DNA of 54,710 nt from an uncultured Muribaculaceae bacterium (lineage in GTDB: Bacteria; Bacteroidota; Bacteroidia; Bacteroidales; Muribaculaceae), in NCBI GenBank assembly GCA_947386115.1, contig CANDNO010000012.1, forward strand, positions 1 to 54,710. Direction: 5' to 3'. Below are positions 44,578 through 53,370 of the stretch, piece after piece. Both the position numbers and the translations under genes were made by a program. The notes beneath the pieces were generated by a model, which saw nothing but the letters and a program-made list of their open reading frames with translations, made no database searches and was not told the origin of the DNA. How positions within the stretch are numbered: the first letter of the stretch is position 1; the number at the start of each line of letters is the position of its first letter.

Positions 44578-45717
44578 ATGAAGCGTCTCCATCTGTTTAA
44601 CCCCGAAAATGATCTGGCTCTTGCTGTCAACAGTCCGTATTTTACACCGCCATCGGCGGCTGTAAGACTCGCGCGTGCTGCCGCCTGTCTCCCTGTGTGG
44701 TATGCGTCGACCGGCGATTATGTGCTTGCCTCAGGTGATGACCGGGAATGGGTTGACAGCATCAGCGATAAATTTGATATTGGTGTCGACATTGTCGATC
44801 ATGCACCCGCCGATGCATCGGGGTTGTCACCCTGGGGATGGTCACGCTATGCCCGTGAGTTATTCAGGCGTGTGGGTGTTGACGAATCTTTGTTGCCCGA
44901 TGATGATACGTTGGATCGATACCGGGAGTGCAGTCACCGCCGGGTGTCGATAGATATGTATAATAACTTGGTGCATAAAGGCCTGCCCTACCCTTTGCCA
45001 CCTATTCCTGTTGAGGTGTATGATACCGATATCATTGAGCGGAATCTGGAAGATGGTTACGCGATGTTTCTTAAGTCACCTCTTTCTGGTAGCGGTCGCG
45101 GTGTTCTTGACTCGATGTCGGCACCTGCACGACAGATATTGCGGCTTTCTGCTGGTGTAATCAAGCATCAAGGGAGTATCATAATGGAGTCGCGGCTCGA
45201 TAAGGTAGCCGATTTTGCGATGCTTTATGATATGCTGAACGGTAAGGCGGTTTTTGCAGGTTATTCCTTTTTTTTCAATGCCGGCTATTCGACATATAGC
45301 GGAAATGTGCTGATGTCTGACGATGAAATTGTCAAAATGCTGTGTCGTAAATGTGTTGAGCAGCAGTGGATTGATGCTACTCGTGTTGCTGTAGGCGACG
45401 CCCTTGAGCAAACAATCGGTGATAAATATACCGGCCCTGTAGGTGTCGATATGATGCTTTATCGGAATGATGGAACGGTTCTCATTGCACCGTGTGTTGA
45501 AGTAAACCTGCGCATGACGATGGGACGCGTCGCACATATAATCACAGAGCGTTTTGTCGCTGAGGGTAAGACCGGTGTTATGGAGATTCAACAACATCCT
45601 GCCACCGGTAGTCTTGTTGATAGTCAAATAGTTGACGGCAGGCTTGAGTCGGGAGCCGTGTACATGACGCCACCTGTGGGGCATGATTTTGCCTTTGTCA
45701 TGAGAATTAAAGAGTAG
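44578..45717 (+). CDS. Uncharacterised ATP-grasp-like protein
   Basis: A 379-residue cytoplasmic protein without a signal peptide. It opens MKRLHLFNPENDLALAVNSP. The central part has ATP-grasp-like features: a lysine before a Gly-rich loop (FLKSPLSGSGRGV, Lys166 and 171-175), a strand with an acidic residue (SIIMESRLDKVADFAMLYD), and a metal-binding-like C-terminal segment (GPVGVDMMLY, then CVEVNLRMTMGRVAH, about 286-320). The order K, G-rich loop, E, D, E/N is characteristic of ATP-grasp ligases. The family is probably Bacteroidota-specific and has no assigned substrate that I know. A longer in-frame start at 44284 overlaps mutL and is rejected. A TAACTTTG -7-like element stands at 44550-44557. 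Confidence 0.75.
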   Translation: MKRLHLFNPENDLALAVNSPYFTPPSAAVRLARAAACLPVWYASTGDYVLASGDDREWVDSISDKFDIGVDIVDHAPADASGLSPWGWSRYARELFRRVGVDESLLPDDDTLDRYRECSHRRVSIDMYNNLVHKGLPYPLPPIPVEVYDTDIIERNLEDGYAMFLKSPLSGSGRGVLDSMSAPARQILRLSAGVIKHQGSIIMESRLDKVADFAMLYDMLNGKAVFAGYSFFFNAGYSTYSGNVLMSDDEIVKMLCRKCVEQQWIDATRVAVGDALEQTIGDKYTGPVGVDMMLYRNDGTVLIAPCVEVNLRMTMGRVAHIITERFVAEGKTGVMEIQQHPATGSLVDSQIVDGRLESGAVYMTPPVGHDFAFVMRIKE

Positions 45718-46282
45718 ACAGCTTGCTGTACAGATCGTGAAGCGGAAGCCCCATCACGTTGTAGTAGCAGCCATCGATTCCTTTGATGCCTATGTAGCCT
45801 ATCCATTCCTGGATGCCATAGGCTCCGGCCTTGTCAAAAGGTTTGTAACGTTCTATATAGTAGTTGATTTGCTCGTCGGTGAGGTTGTCGAAAGTCACCA
45901 GTGTACGTGTCGAGAAACTTACCGAGGTGCTGCGTGTAGTCAAAGCCACGCCTGTAACGACCGTGTGAGTCTTGCCACTCATGGCGCGGAGCATTTCTGC
46001 GGCCTCTTTAGCATCATGAGGTTTGCCGAGAACTTTTCCGTCAAGTATGACCACAGTGTCGGCAGTCACGAGCACGTCGTTGTCATTGAGTAGCGAGGAG
46101 TCGTAGGCATCACGTTTTTTGCATGCGATATATTCCGGGACCTGTTCTGCCTCGAGACTTTCAGGGTAACTCTCATCGACATCGTGCAGCTCGACTACAT
46201 GCATGTCGGTGTCGAGTGCCGACAGGAGTTCGCGGCGGCGCGGCGATGCGCTTGCAAGTAACAAATGTTTCCCTTTAACCAT
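45707..46282 (-). CDS. maf: Maf family nucleotide pyrophosphatase
   Basis: A 191-residue Maf protein with the N-terminal signature LLLASASPRRRELL (residues 7-20), then VDESYPESL, ADTVVILDGKVLGKP and GIQEWIGYIGIKGIDGCYYNV, which includes the family Gly-rich and Glu/Asp residues. Such enzymes hydrolyse non-canonical or canonical dNTPs and UTP to monophosphates. Its 3' end overlaps that of the convergent ATP-grasp-like gene by 11 bases. It is one base after the kdsC gene and belongs to its run. Confidence 0.93.
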   Translation of the reverse strand: MVKGKHLLLASASPRRRELLSALDTDMHVVELHDVDESYPESLEAEQVPEYIACKKRDAYDSSLLNDNDVLVTADTVVILDGKVLGKPHDAKEAAEMLRAMSGKTHTVVTGVALTTRSTSVSFSTRTLVTFDNLTDEQINYYIERYKPFDKAGAYGIQEWIGYIGIKGIDGCYYNVMGLPLHDLYSKLSTL

Positions 46283-46283
46283 A

Positions 46284-46808
46284 TTACCAGCCGAATGCTT
46301 TAGCGTTAGTCATCCAGTGTCCTTGTGCGCGCATAAGCTCTTCAAGGATATCGCGGGCTACTCCATGGCCCCCTTCAATGGGCGAAATATAACATGCGAT
46401 CTGCCTTATGTCGACGGCAGCGTCGGCCGGAGCTACAGATAGTCCTACATGCTTCATGCACTGGAAATCAGGAACATCGTCGCCTACATACGCAACTTCT
46501 TTGGCAGTGAGCCCGTTGGCCGTCATCCACTCTTCGAGCAGAGGGAGCTTGTGAGCTACCTTTGTATAGACATCCTTGACTCCCAAGGCGCTGAAGCGTC
46601 GCACGATTGCCTCGCTGTCGGCGCCGGTTATGATTGCAATCTTAATGCCATGCTTAACAGCCAATTGTATCGCGTAGCCGTCTTTAATGTTAACCATACG
46701 GCACGGCATGCCGTCGGCACCCAACGGTATTGTCGATGGCGACAGGACTCCGTCGACGTCAAACACTACAGCCCTAATAAGGTCAAGATTATAGTCTATC
46801 TTACTCAT
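46284..46808 (-). CDS. kdsC: 3-deoxy-D-manno-octulosonate 8-phosphate phosphatase
   Basis: A 174-residue capless HAD phosphatase with motif I VVFDVDGVLS (Asp17, Asp19), motif II IITGADSE, the lysine of motif III in VAHKLPLLEEW, and motif IV YVGDDVPD. The MVNIKDGYAIQLA insert is typical of KdsC, which works as a tetramer. It removes phosphate from KDO 8-phosphate in lipopolysaccharide core synthesis. It overlaps the DUF2520 gene upstream by 8 bases and touches maf downstream, so these form one operon. Confidence 0.93.
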   Translation of the reverse strand: MSKIDYNLDLIRAVVFDVDGVLSPSTIPLGADGMPCRMVNIKDGYAIQLAVKHGIKIAIITGADSEAIVRRFSALGVKDVYTKVAHKLPLLEEWMTANGLTAKEVAYVGDDVPDFQCMKHVGLSVAPADAAVDIRQIACYISPIEGGHGVARDILEELMRAQGHWMTNAKAFGW

Positions 46809-47583
46809 TGTGATAATATTTCATGATGAGGTCGGAGAGCAGGCGGTATATATCGTGCTGCTCGCCATCAAGTTGTGAAAGGTGGCTTTCAATAATATGG
46901 GTATCTCCTCTACGTGCCGGGCCGGTCTGTGCATTGGCCGGACTGACATTGCTTATTTTGTTGAGCGTTTCTTCAAGAAGAGGTCTCATGAAGCTTATGT
47001 CGAGCCCTTCGCGTTTAAGAAGATCGTCGGCCTGTATCCACATGTAGTTGACAAAGTTGCATGCAAACACTGCAGCGACGTGCAACGCTTTCCGGCGATT
47101 GCTGTCGGCCGGTTCTACGACATTGGATATTTTCAGTGCAAGTTCGGTAAGCAGCTTTGCTACAGTCTCGTTATTGCCCTCGATGAAGAAAGGAACCCTT
47201 GAGATGTCAAGCTCAACTTCTTTCGAGAATGTCTGGAGTGGATAAAACACACCGTAGCGGGTCTTGTGACCTTCAAAAACCGACATAGGGATGCTACCGG
47301 ATGTATGCGCCCATATTCCTGAATCGGGCGTTTGCCGCGCGACATCGGCAATGCAATCATCCTTCACGCTGACGATGTAATAGTCGGCGTCGCGAGTTAT
47401 CTGTTCAAGCGAATCGGTTGCAATGCCCGGTTTGCCGATCATGTCGGCGAGTTTTGCGGCATTATAGAGGGAATGGCTGTATATCTGTACGATATCGGCT
47501 ACTCCGGCAAGCGCACGAGCAAGGTGTGAGGCAACATTTCCGGCTCCTAACAGGCAAATCTTTATCGGTCGGGCCACGTTCAC
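46801..47583 (-). CDS. Rossmann-like and DUF2520 domain oxidoreductase
   Basis: A 260-residue protein started at the GTG at 47583, two bases after the nitroreductase stop. The longer frame to 47688 runs antiparallel-free but inside the nitroreductase, so it is less likely; a second GTG at 47577 is possible. The N-terminal Rossmann fold has IKICLLGAGNVASHLARAL and YIVSVKDD. The C-terminal DUF2520 helical domain has RRKALHVAAVFACNFVNYMW, ending at IYRLLSDLIMKYY. It resembles NADP-dependent imine or ketopantoate-type reductases; the substrate is unknown. It overlaps kdsC by 8 bases. Confidence 0.85.
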   Translation of the reverse strand: MNVARPIKICLLGAGNVASHLARALAGVADIVQIYSHSLYNAAKLADMIGKPGIATDSLEQITRDADYYIVSVKDDCIADVARQTPDSGIWAHTSGSIPMSVFEGHKTRYGVFYPLQTFSKEVELDISRVPFFIEGNNETVAKLLTELALKISNVVEPADSNRRKALHVAAVFACNFVNYMWIQADDLLKREGLDISFMRPLLEETLNKISNVSPANAQTGPARRGDTHIIESHLSQLDGEQHDIYRLLSDLIMKYYHNE

Positions 47584-47585
47584 GG

Positions 47586-48122
47586 TTATCGCTGAGTCCA
47601 CTTGTTTATGTGTACCTGCTCCCATTTGAGTTTCTCGATAGCCTGCGGTTTGCGTTCCTCGGCCGGGTGGCCTATGGCGAGGATACATACAACGGGAAGA
47701 GTATCGGGCATATTCAGCAGCTCCTGAACATACTCCTCGGCGGGAGTGCCGTCGGCGGCATAGCGGTCGCGAACCTCAATCCAGCATGAGCCAAGGCCGA
47801 GGTCGGCTGCTTGTAACTGCATGTAAGATGCTGCTATCGAGGCATCCTCTATCCAGGGGTCGGTGGCGGTTGGGTCTACAGCCACAACGATGGCAAGGGG
47901 AGCTCGGCCTATGGGTTCGGCGGCGCGTTCCTTGCACTGGCTCAATCGGGCGAGCATATCGGGATCATCGACAACGATAAACTGCCAGGCTCTCGAACTC
48001 TTGGATGTGGGAGCTAAAAGTCCGGCCTCAAGAATCATCTTTACATGATCTTCATTGATGAGTTCGGGTGTAAAGTGTCTTATGCTGCGACGCTTTATGA
48101 TGAGTGATTGAAAGTTGTCCAT
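47586..48122 (-). CDS. Nitroreductase family flavoprotein
   Basis: A 178-residue single-domain nitroreductase. The FMN-binding segment RRSIRHFTPELI is near residue 11, followed by APTSKSSRAWQFIVVDD, then AIVVAVDPTATDPW, LQAADLGLGSCWIEVRDR and ILAIGHPAEER. These FMN enzymes form dimers and reduce nitro compounds, quinones or flavins with NAD(P)H. The C-terminal tail KLKWEQVHINKW matches a common Bacteroidales subgroup. It precedes the DUF2520 and kdsC genes on the same strand and follows the HU-SPOR gene after 31 bases. Confidence 0.92.
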   Translation of the reverse strand: MDNFQSLIIKRRSIRHFTPELINEDHVKMILEAGLLAPTSKSSRAWQFIVVDDPDMLARLSQCKERAAEPIGRAPLAIVVAVDPTATDPWIEDASIAASYMQLQAADLGLGSCWIEVRDRYAADGTPAEEYVQELLNMPDTLPVVCILAIGHPAEERKPQAIEKLKWEQVHINKWTQR

Positions 48123-48153
48123 GATGTTGTGTTATTCGGTGTGGGGGTATATA

Positions 48154-49074
48154 TTACTCGCGGGGCATCGCACATGGCCATGCTCCGTCGTAGCGTGATT
48201 CAAGACGCTCGTTACGCACCGACTCTACATCGGGACCGGTCACGGCATATACGCGATATCGGCCGTTTGACTCAAACATGCCTATTGCATCCTTGCCGGC
48301 TTCGGCCATGAATTGATTGGCCTGGTCGAGTGTTGCGAGCGAGGCTATTACGAGGCAGTAATTGTCGCGTGACGATTCGTTTACGGTATCTTGTTCCTGA
48401 ACCTGCACCGTAGGTTCGGCTAACAGAAATTCGGGAGCTGTCTCCTGCTCCATCACAGGATCGGGAGTCAAAGCCTCTATGGGACAAAGCGATGCCTGCA
48501 TTACCGCGGCATCGTCGGGGTTGCTTACGAGGGGTGTCGAAAGAACGATACCCACTCCAAGCAGGATGACGAGCATTGCGGCATAACGCATAACGCGGTG
48601 TACGGCTGTTGAATAGCGGTGAGGCGCCGGCAACTCGATAGTCTCTACGGTCTTCTCTTCATTTATCTCAGGCTCGATCGATACTGCGGTAAGTCCTGAT
48701 GTTGAGAATAATGCTTCTGTCCGGGTAAAGACAAGAGTTTCATCTTCCCCTACTCTTATCCTGCCGATAGAACCGATCTGGAGCTCCCCGGCGTTGTTGA
48801 GGTTTGACTTTAGCAACTCGATGTCATCATTCATCAGCGATGACGCTGTGGTATAGGGTATTGTAAGCGCACGTGCATAAGAGCTGGCGAGCAAGCCGTC
48901 GTCGTGGGTGAGTTCGGCATTGAACGACACTACCTGGCATGGGGCCTTGATGGTATGATTAACAGCATCAATAACAGCCGGTTGGTAGCGGTTTATAAAC
49001 GCACCGAGTCCGGGAATTATGACGCATTCATGCCTGTCAAGCAGATACTCTATATGTGATACTATACGTTGCAT
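48154..49074 (-). CDS. HU-type DNA-binding and SPOR domain membrane protein
   Basis: A 306-residue protein. The ATG at 49074 is used because the in-frame ATG at 49086 lies inside the -7 element. The N-terminus resembles the HU-CCDC81 domain (MQRIVSHIEYLLDRHECVII, about 1-100, with PGLGAFINRY). One transmembrane helix (about 165-182, RYAAMLVILLGVGIVLS) follows a charged linker. A C-terminal SPOR domain (about 240-303, YCLVIASLATLDQANQFMAEA and GRYRVYAVTG) ends near the C-terminus. This layout is typical of Bacteroidota HU-SPOR proteins, thought to bind DNA or cytoplasmic partners and denuded septal peptidoglycan. The combination suggests a link between chromosome and division site, but that is inference. 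Confidence 0.88.
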   Translation of the reverse strand: MQRIVSHIEYLLDRHECVIIPGLGAFINRYQPAVIDAVNHTIKAPCQVVSFNAELTHDDGLLASSYARALTIPYTTASSLMNDDIELLKSNLNNAGELQIGSIGRIRVGEDETLVFTRTEALFSTSGLTAVSIEPEINEEKTVETIELPAPHRYSTAVHRVMRYAAMLVILLGVGIVLSTPLVSNPDDAAVMQASLCPIEALTPDPVMEQETAPEFLLAEPTVQVQEQDTVNESSRDNYCLVIASLATLDQANQFMAEAGKDAIGMFESNGRYRVYAVTGPDVESVRNERLESRYDGAWPCAMPRE

Positions 49075-49083
49075 TTCGATATA

Positions 49084-49115
49084 CAAAGGTACGTATTTGA
49101 ATCGTAGTTAACAAA
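49084..49115 (-). promoter_or_regulatory. Promoter for the HU-SPOR gene, nearly leaderless
   Basis: On the minus strand, TTTG (49115-49112), a 20-bp spacer and TACCTTTG (49091-49084), a full match. Transcription would start around 49078-49080, only 4-6 bases before the ATG at 49074. Confidence 0.8.
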
Positions 49116-49155
49116 TTTTGTTCTCTACAATCATGTTAAAGTTGACAACTATTTG

Positions 49156-49163
49156 TACATTTG
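49156..49163 (+). promoter_or_regulatory. Candidate -7 element for the TPR gene
   Basis: TACATTTG (49156-49163) is a full -7 match placed 20 bases before the ATG at 49184. No TTTG or TTG is found at the expected distance, so a weak or activator-dependent promoter is possible. Confidence 0.45.
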
Positions 49164-49183
49164 CACGCATACATCAATCGATT

Positions 49184-50017
49184 ATGAATATTATAAAAAA
49201 TGTTATAATTTTTATTCTGTCGGCTACGGTTTTCTCTTTTGCCGTCAAAGCCGACAGCAAGTATATGCAATTCATCGGCGATGCCGACAAAGCCATTGAA
49301 AAAGGCGATTATCAGCAGGCCATTCAATTGCTCGGTGAGGCACTGCGCACCGAACCCGACAACTCGGGCAACGTGATGCTGCTTTCGAACATAGGCATGC
49401 TCAATTATTATCTCGGTGCCGACTCTCTCGCGATACATTATCTTACTATGGCTCACGATATGGCACCCGAGTCGGTCACGATTCTTTCCAATCGTGCCAA
49501 AGTATTCAGCGAGACTCGCCGGCTTGGAGCTGCATTGCGTGACTTGCGCGAGATCACACGGCTCGATTCGACGCTCTATCGTCCCTATCTTAATATAGGT
49601 GTGATTTACCTCACTGTTGGCGATACCACGCAGGCAAAGGTCGCACTGGACAAAATGGCGAGACTTACCGATACGTCAAAGTCGCGTGAGTGTACTGCGG
49701 CATTGGCTTGGTATGCGTCGGTCAAAGGGGACAACGTCGATGCTATAAAACAGTATTCAACCCTCATCGCCCAGGACCCTACGGCCGATCTGTATGCGGC
49801 CCGCGCACTTTGCCATGTTGCACTCGAGCATTATACCGAGGCCTCCGAAGATATTGCCGAAGGCATGTCGCTCGACCCCGACTGTTCCGAGTTGTATGTA
49901 GCCCGCGCTTGCCTTAATAAGCGAACCTATCGAAATGACGATGCTCTGAACGACGCGCAGCGAGCCATAGATCTTGGTGCCGATAAGCGTCGTGTAAAGT
50001 CACTCCTAAATTTGTAA
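49184..50017 (+). CDS. Exported tetratricopeptide-repeat protein
   Basis: A 277-residue protein from the ATG at 49184; the upstream frame from 49118 overlaps the promoter and is rejected. A signal peptide (MNIIKNVIIFILSATVFSFA) is followed by about six TPR units (KYMQFIGDADKAIEKGDYQQ, AIHYLTMAHDMAPESVTIL, YRPYLNIGVIYLTVGDTTQ, KGDNVDAIKQYSTLIAQDP and others). It is probably periplasmic or surface-exposed. It lies 10 bases before a flavoprotein gene on the same strand, so they are likely co-transcribed, although no shared pathway is apparent. Confidence 0.8.
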   Translation: MNIIKNVIIFILSATVFSFAVKADSKYMQFIGDADKAIEKGDYQQAIQLLGEALRTEPDNSGNVMLLSNIGMLNYYLGADSLAIHYLTMAHDMAPESVTILSNRAKVFSETRRLGAALRDLREITRLDSTLYRPYLNIGVIYLTVGDTTQAKVALDKMARLTDTSKSRECTAALAWYASVKGDNVDAIKQYSTLIAQDPTADLYAARALCHVALEHYTEASEDIAEGMSLDPDCSELYVARACLNKRTYRNDDALNDAQRAIDLGADKRRVKSLLNL

Positions 50018-50027
50018 GGACATTGAA

Positions 50028-51518
50028 ATGACTGATGTTGTTATCATAGGAGGTGGTCTCGGTGGCCTTTTTACAGGTGCGTTGCTTGCACGCAACGGTA
50101 TGAAGGTTACAGTTCTTGAGAAGAACGTTATTCCGGGCGGTGGATTGCAGACATTCCAGCGCGACGGAGTGCAGTTTGACACCGGTATGCATGTTATGGG
50201 CGGCTGGACTCCGGGTGGTTCGATTGACCGTATAGCACGCTATCTTGGTATCCGCGATCGTCTTAATATTGTGGAAATTAACAGTGACTGCATGGATACG
50301 GTAACATCGCTTGCCGATGGGTGTACCTATTCAATACCGTCGGGACGAGACAGGTTTATAGAGCGTCTGGCCGGTTATTTTCCCGAAGAACGCGAGAACC
50401 TTGAGCGTTATGTCGATGCTATCGAGCGTATTGCCGATTCGTTTGACCTATTCAATCTGCGTCCATACAGCCATGGGTCGTTCGATATGATTCCCGAAGC
50501 ATGCATTCCTGCCGACGAGCTCATTTCGCAATATATAGAGAATCCACGACTGCGTTCTTTGCTGGCCTATAACAATGGCCTGTATGGTGGCGAAGCCGGC
50601 AGAACCCCGGCTTATGTACATGCGCTTATATCAGTATTATATTTAAAAGGTGCATCGCGGTTTGTGGGCAATTCCCGTCAGCTTGCCGACCTCTTGATTG
50701 AGGTTATTCGCTCTGCCGATGGACGGGTATTGTGCGGCCACGAGGTTTCCGGAATAAATGTTGATGCCGACAGGAATATTTCGTCAATTGTTTGCCTCAA
50801 TGGCGAGGAGTTTGTGGCTGAGCGTTATGTATGGGCTGCTCATCCATCAGAGTTATTAAGAGTTATGCCGGCCGGGGTGTTTACCAAAGCCTACACACGC
50901 AGAGTGTCTTCGGTTAAACCTACATGCTCGGCATTCAGCCTGTTTATCGAGTTGAAGCCCGAAACTTTCCGCTACATCGATCACACGTGTTATATACACG
51001 ACGATATGGTCGATGCATGGAATCTTGCCGCGGTCGACGAAAACGGTGTGCCGTGTGGATTCATGTATATGACTCCACCCGTAGAAAATCAAGGAGAATA
51101 CGCAAGGAAAATACTCGCTACGGCATTGATGGATTACACGCAGGTTGAGCGGTGGGATGACACCGTGACAGGCCGTCGCCCCGACGATTATTACGCGTGG
51201 AAGAATAAGGTTGCCGACGGTATTATTGCCAAGATTTCGAGAATCCATCCCGAACTCAGGCACTGTATAAAAAGCGTGTACACAGCCTCACCGCTCACTA
51301 TCAGGGACTATTACCATTCACCGCGAGGGTCGGTTTACGGCTTCTCGAAAGATAGCAATAACCTTATGGAATCGCAGTTACCCATTGTCACCAAAGTGCG
51401 CAACCTCTATCTCACAGGGCAGTGTATCAATCTTCACGGCATGTGCGGTGTACCCCTCACAGCGCTCACCACTGCCGAGGCTATTCTATACCCTACTCCT
51501 ATCCTCCCCTGTTTATAG
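50028..51518 (+). CDS. NAD(P)/FAD-dependent oxidoreductase, CrtI/retinol-saturase-like
   Basis: A 496-residue flavoprotein with the N-terminal FAD fold (DVVIIGGGLGGLFTGALLARNG) followed by TVLEKNVIPGGGLQTF, a feature of phytoene desaturase, carotenoid isomerase and retinol-saturase relatives. The body holds FDTGMHVMGGWTPGG and GRYR-like segments, and the C-terminal flavin-closing motif LYLTGQCINLHGMCGVPLTAL. In Bacteroidota such genes often belong to polyene or fatty-acyl pathways, but no polyketide, isoprenoid or aryl-polyene genes are visible here. It follows the TPR gene by 10 bases and its 3' end overlaps that of the convergent propeller gene. Substrate unknown. Confidence 0.82.
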   Translation: MTDVVIIGGGLGGLFTGALLARNGMKVTVLEKNVIPGGGLQTFQRDGVQFDTGMHVMGGWTPGGSIDRIARYLGIRDRLNIVEINSDCMDTVTSLADGCTYSIPSGRDRFIERLAGYFPEERENLERYVDAIERIADSFDLFNLRPYSHGSFDMIPEACIPADELISQYIENPRLRSLLAYNNGLYGGEAGRTPAYVHALISVLYLKGASRFVGNSRQLADLLIEVIRSADGRVLCGHEVSGINVDADRNISSIVCLNGEEFVAERYVWAAHPSELLRVMPAGVFTKAYTRRVSSVKPTCSAFSLFIELKPETFRYIDHTCYIHDDMVDAWNLAAVDENGVPCGFMYMTPPVENQGEYARKILATALMDYTQVERWDDTVTGRRPDDYYAWKNKVADGIIAKISRIHPELRHCIKSVYTASPLTIRDYYHSPRGSVYGFSKDSNNLMESQLPIVTKVRNLYLTGQCINLHGMCGVPLTALTTAEAILYPTPILPCL

Positions 51519-52508
51519 CAGGACAAGCCGTAGCGTTACGAAACCGGTGTCGGAGTAGCCTATGATTGTTGAGTCGTCATAGCAGGCTATTTTTTTAAGA
51601 TGTTTGTCAGTGGTGTTTCGGGCGATGATGTTTCCGTTCCAGTCAATCTTATAAATGGTTTGCTGTGACGACGGGTCTCCATGTAGCGCGTACAGATAAT
51701 CGGGTGTGGTACTGATATCTATGAAGTGCAGTTGGTTATGGCTGTCGAAATCTGCCATTTCGAGAGTAGAACTATCGAAAGTGTCTTCCCCTACCCTTAC
51801 GGTTGTGATTGCCGATCCATCAAGGCCGAATACTTCAATAACCGGATGAAGTTTGTAGGCAAATGCCAGGCGATTGTGTTTGCTCGAATATGCCATTTCG
51901 CCCATATTTGGCATCCATGTCTGTAAGTCGGGAGAAAAGTTGATCTGTCTGACTGTATCAATTTTAGATTTGGCAAGGTCGGCGGTCATGGCATATTGAC
52001 GGCCTCCGTTCGGCTCACGTCCAATAAAGACATAATTGTCAGGTGCTGTTATATATACGTCCTGAACGTACTGTGAAAGAGGGAAAGGCACAGTGCTGTT
52101 TCCGTCCATCAGATACTGCCGTGTCCTTACAAACGCTGTATCGTTCTCGACGGCAAATATCTCGCAATCGTCCTGACTTATAACGCGTATTGTACCATTG
52201 TCGGAAATCAGAGGATAAGGCATATAGGAAGCATAGTAACCGTCTACCCGCTTGCCCATATCCGGGCTTATCTTGATTGTGTTGTTGGCGCTGTTGATAA
52301 TTGCGCGACGGAGAAGACGTTGACCGTATCCGTCCTCACATTCAAAGACAAACAGCAATGTATCACCGGATACTTTCATATCCGTTACATGTCTTATTGC
52401 AAGCAGCGGTTCCCCGGATATTTCCAGTTTTACTGTTGTGGTAGTTGACTGTGCGTTGGCACATCCCGTCATGAACAGGGTGAGTGCCATTATTTGTAGT
52501 ATTTTCAT
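51513..52508 (-). CDS. 6-bladed beta-propeller lipoprotein (TolB-like)
   Basis: A 331-residue lipoprotein with a signal ending FMTGC (Cys16). The mature part is beta-rich with regular blade-like repeats: GDTLLFVFECEDGYG, DNGTIRVISQDDCEIFAV, MAYSSKHNRLAFAYKLHPV and IYKIDWNGNIIARN. It resembles the BF3164/TolB-like propeller lipoproteins and is a distant relative of the one at 19.7 kb. Its start overlaps the stop of the GLPGLI gene by 4 bases (52505-52508), so it is third in the barrel-GLPGLI-propeller operon. Function unknown. Confidence 0.75.
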   Translation of the reverse strand: MKILQIMALTLFMTGCANAQSTTTTVKLEISGEPLLAIRHVTDMKVSGDTLLFVFECEDGYGQRLLRRAIINSANNTIKISPDMGKRVDGYYASYMPYPLISDNGTIRVISQDDCEIFAVENDTAFVRTRQYLMDGNSTVPFPLSQYVQDVYITAPDNYVFIGREPNGGRQYAMTADLAKSKIDTVRQINFSPDLQTWMPNMGEMAYSSKHNRLAFAYKLHPVIEVFGLDGSAITTVRVGEDTFDSSTLEMADFDSHNQLHFIDISTTPDYLYALHGDPSSQQTIYKIDWNGNIIARNTTDKHLKKIACYDDSTIIGYSDTGFVTLRLVLL

Positions 52509-53359
52509 CTTATTTCAAGGGGTTTATATGGAACGGATATTTTGGCTGCGTCGGCGTTGTTCACTCGTTTGCCATCTTTACCGACGAGATATATTCTATT
52601 ACTGTCACCGCCCATTTCTGAAATCATAAAACCGACCGGCGATTTGAAATAGCGTGCAAGAGTCTTTTCAACATCTGCTGCCGAGCATCGTTTATCGTTG
52701 CCGTCACTGTATGTATATTTCATTATGGGAGAGTTTGTACGCTCAAATCCCTTTGCCTCCCAGACAAATTGTTGTTCAGTATCTTCCAATTTTAGAATAA
52801 GACCCGGCAGACCCCCGAATTTGTAAGGGCCGAAAGGCAGGGGAATTTCAGGCGTAAACCATGCCGTATAATTTCGTCCGGCAAATTCAACAGTTGCCTT
52901 ACGGCAGTCATAGCCCATAATAGAATCGGTGGCTTCATCGCTGAAAATCCATTCAAGCGACGGAACAGAATCAGAATAGACAAAGAAAGCGGACATTGAC
53001 AGCCGGTATTTCAAATCGGCTTTCTCTCCCCGAACGGGTCTGATGATTTCCAAAGGCCACGGATGACCTGACACATTGGAATATGAATCAGCTCCACGAC
53101 GTATTTGTTCGGTAGCCAACGAATCGAAGTGGTTGATTATGTCGCTGTAATCTTTGACGCTACGTTTACCTATCTGCACAATCCTTGTGTCGTTGAGGAC
53201 GTCCCGTTGGTCGGGGTGGAATTTATATTTCAGCGAATATGTAACCTTGTATCTCGCCGTATCGACAGGAGTAGCGCGGTCAATAATTCGTGAACAGGTT
53301 TCCTGTGCTACACCTGTAATCCACAGGAAAACAAAAAGTAGAGATAATAGATATTTCAT
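52505..53359 (-). CDS. GLPGLI family exported protein
   Basis: A 284-residue protein begun at 53359, where the signal peptide MKYLLSLLFVFLWITGVAQ starts; the longer frame to 53497 overlaps the barrel gene and is rejected. It contains the name-giving motif GLPGLI (residues 183-188), preceded by WFTPEIPLPFGPYKFG and an acidic YSDSVPSLEW stretch, as in the Bacteroidota GLPGLI (TIGR01200-type) family. Members are periplasmic or surface proteins encoded beside outer-membrane barrels, without a known biochemical role. It starts 11 bases after the barrel gene and is coupled to the propeller gene. Confidence 0.87.
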   Translation of the reverse strand: MKYLLSLLFVFLWITGVAQETCSRIIDRATPVDTARYKVTYSLKYKFHPDQRDVLNDTRIVQIGKRSVKDYSDIINHFDSLATEQIRRGADSYSNVSGHPWPLEIIRPVRGEKADLKYRLSMSAFFVYSDSVPSLEWIFSDEATDSIMGYDCRKATVEFAGRNYTAWFTPEIPLPFGPYKFGGLPGLILKLEDTEQQFVWEAKGFERTNSPIMKYTYSDGNDKRCSAADVEKTLARYFKSPVGFMISEMGGDSNRIYLVGKDGKRVNNADAAKISVPYKPLEIR

Positions 53360-53370
53360 AACTGTGGTTT

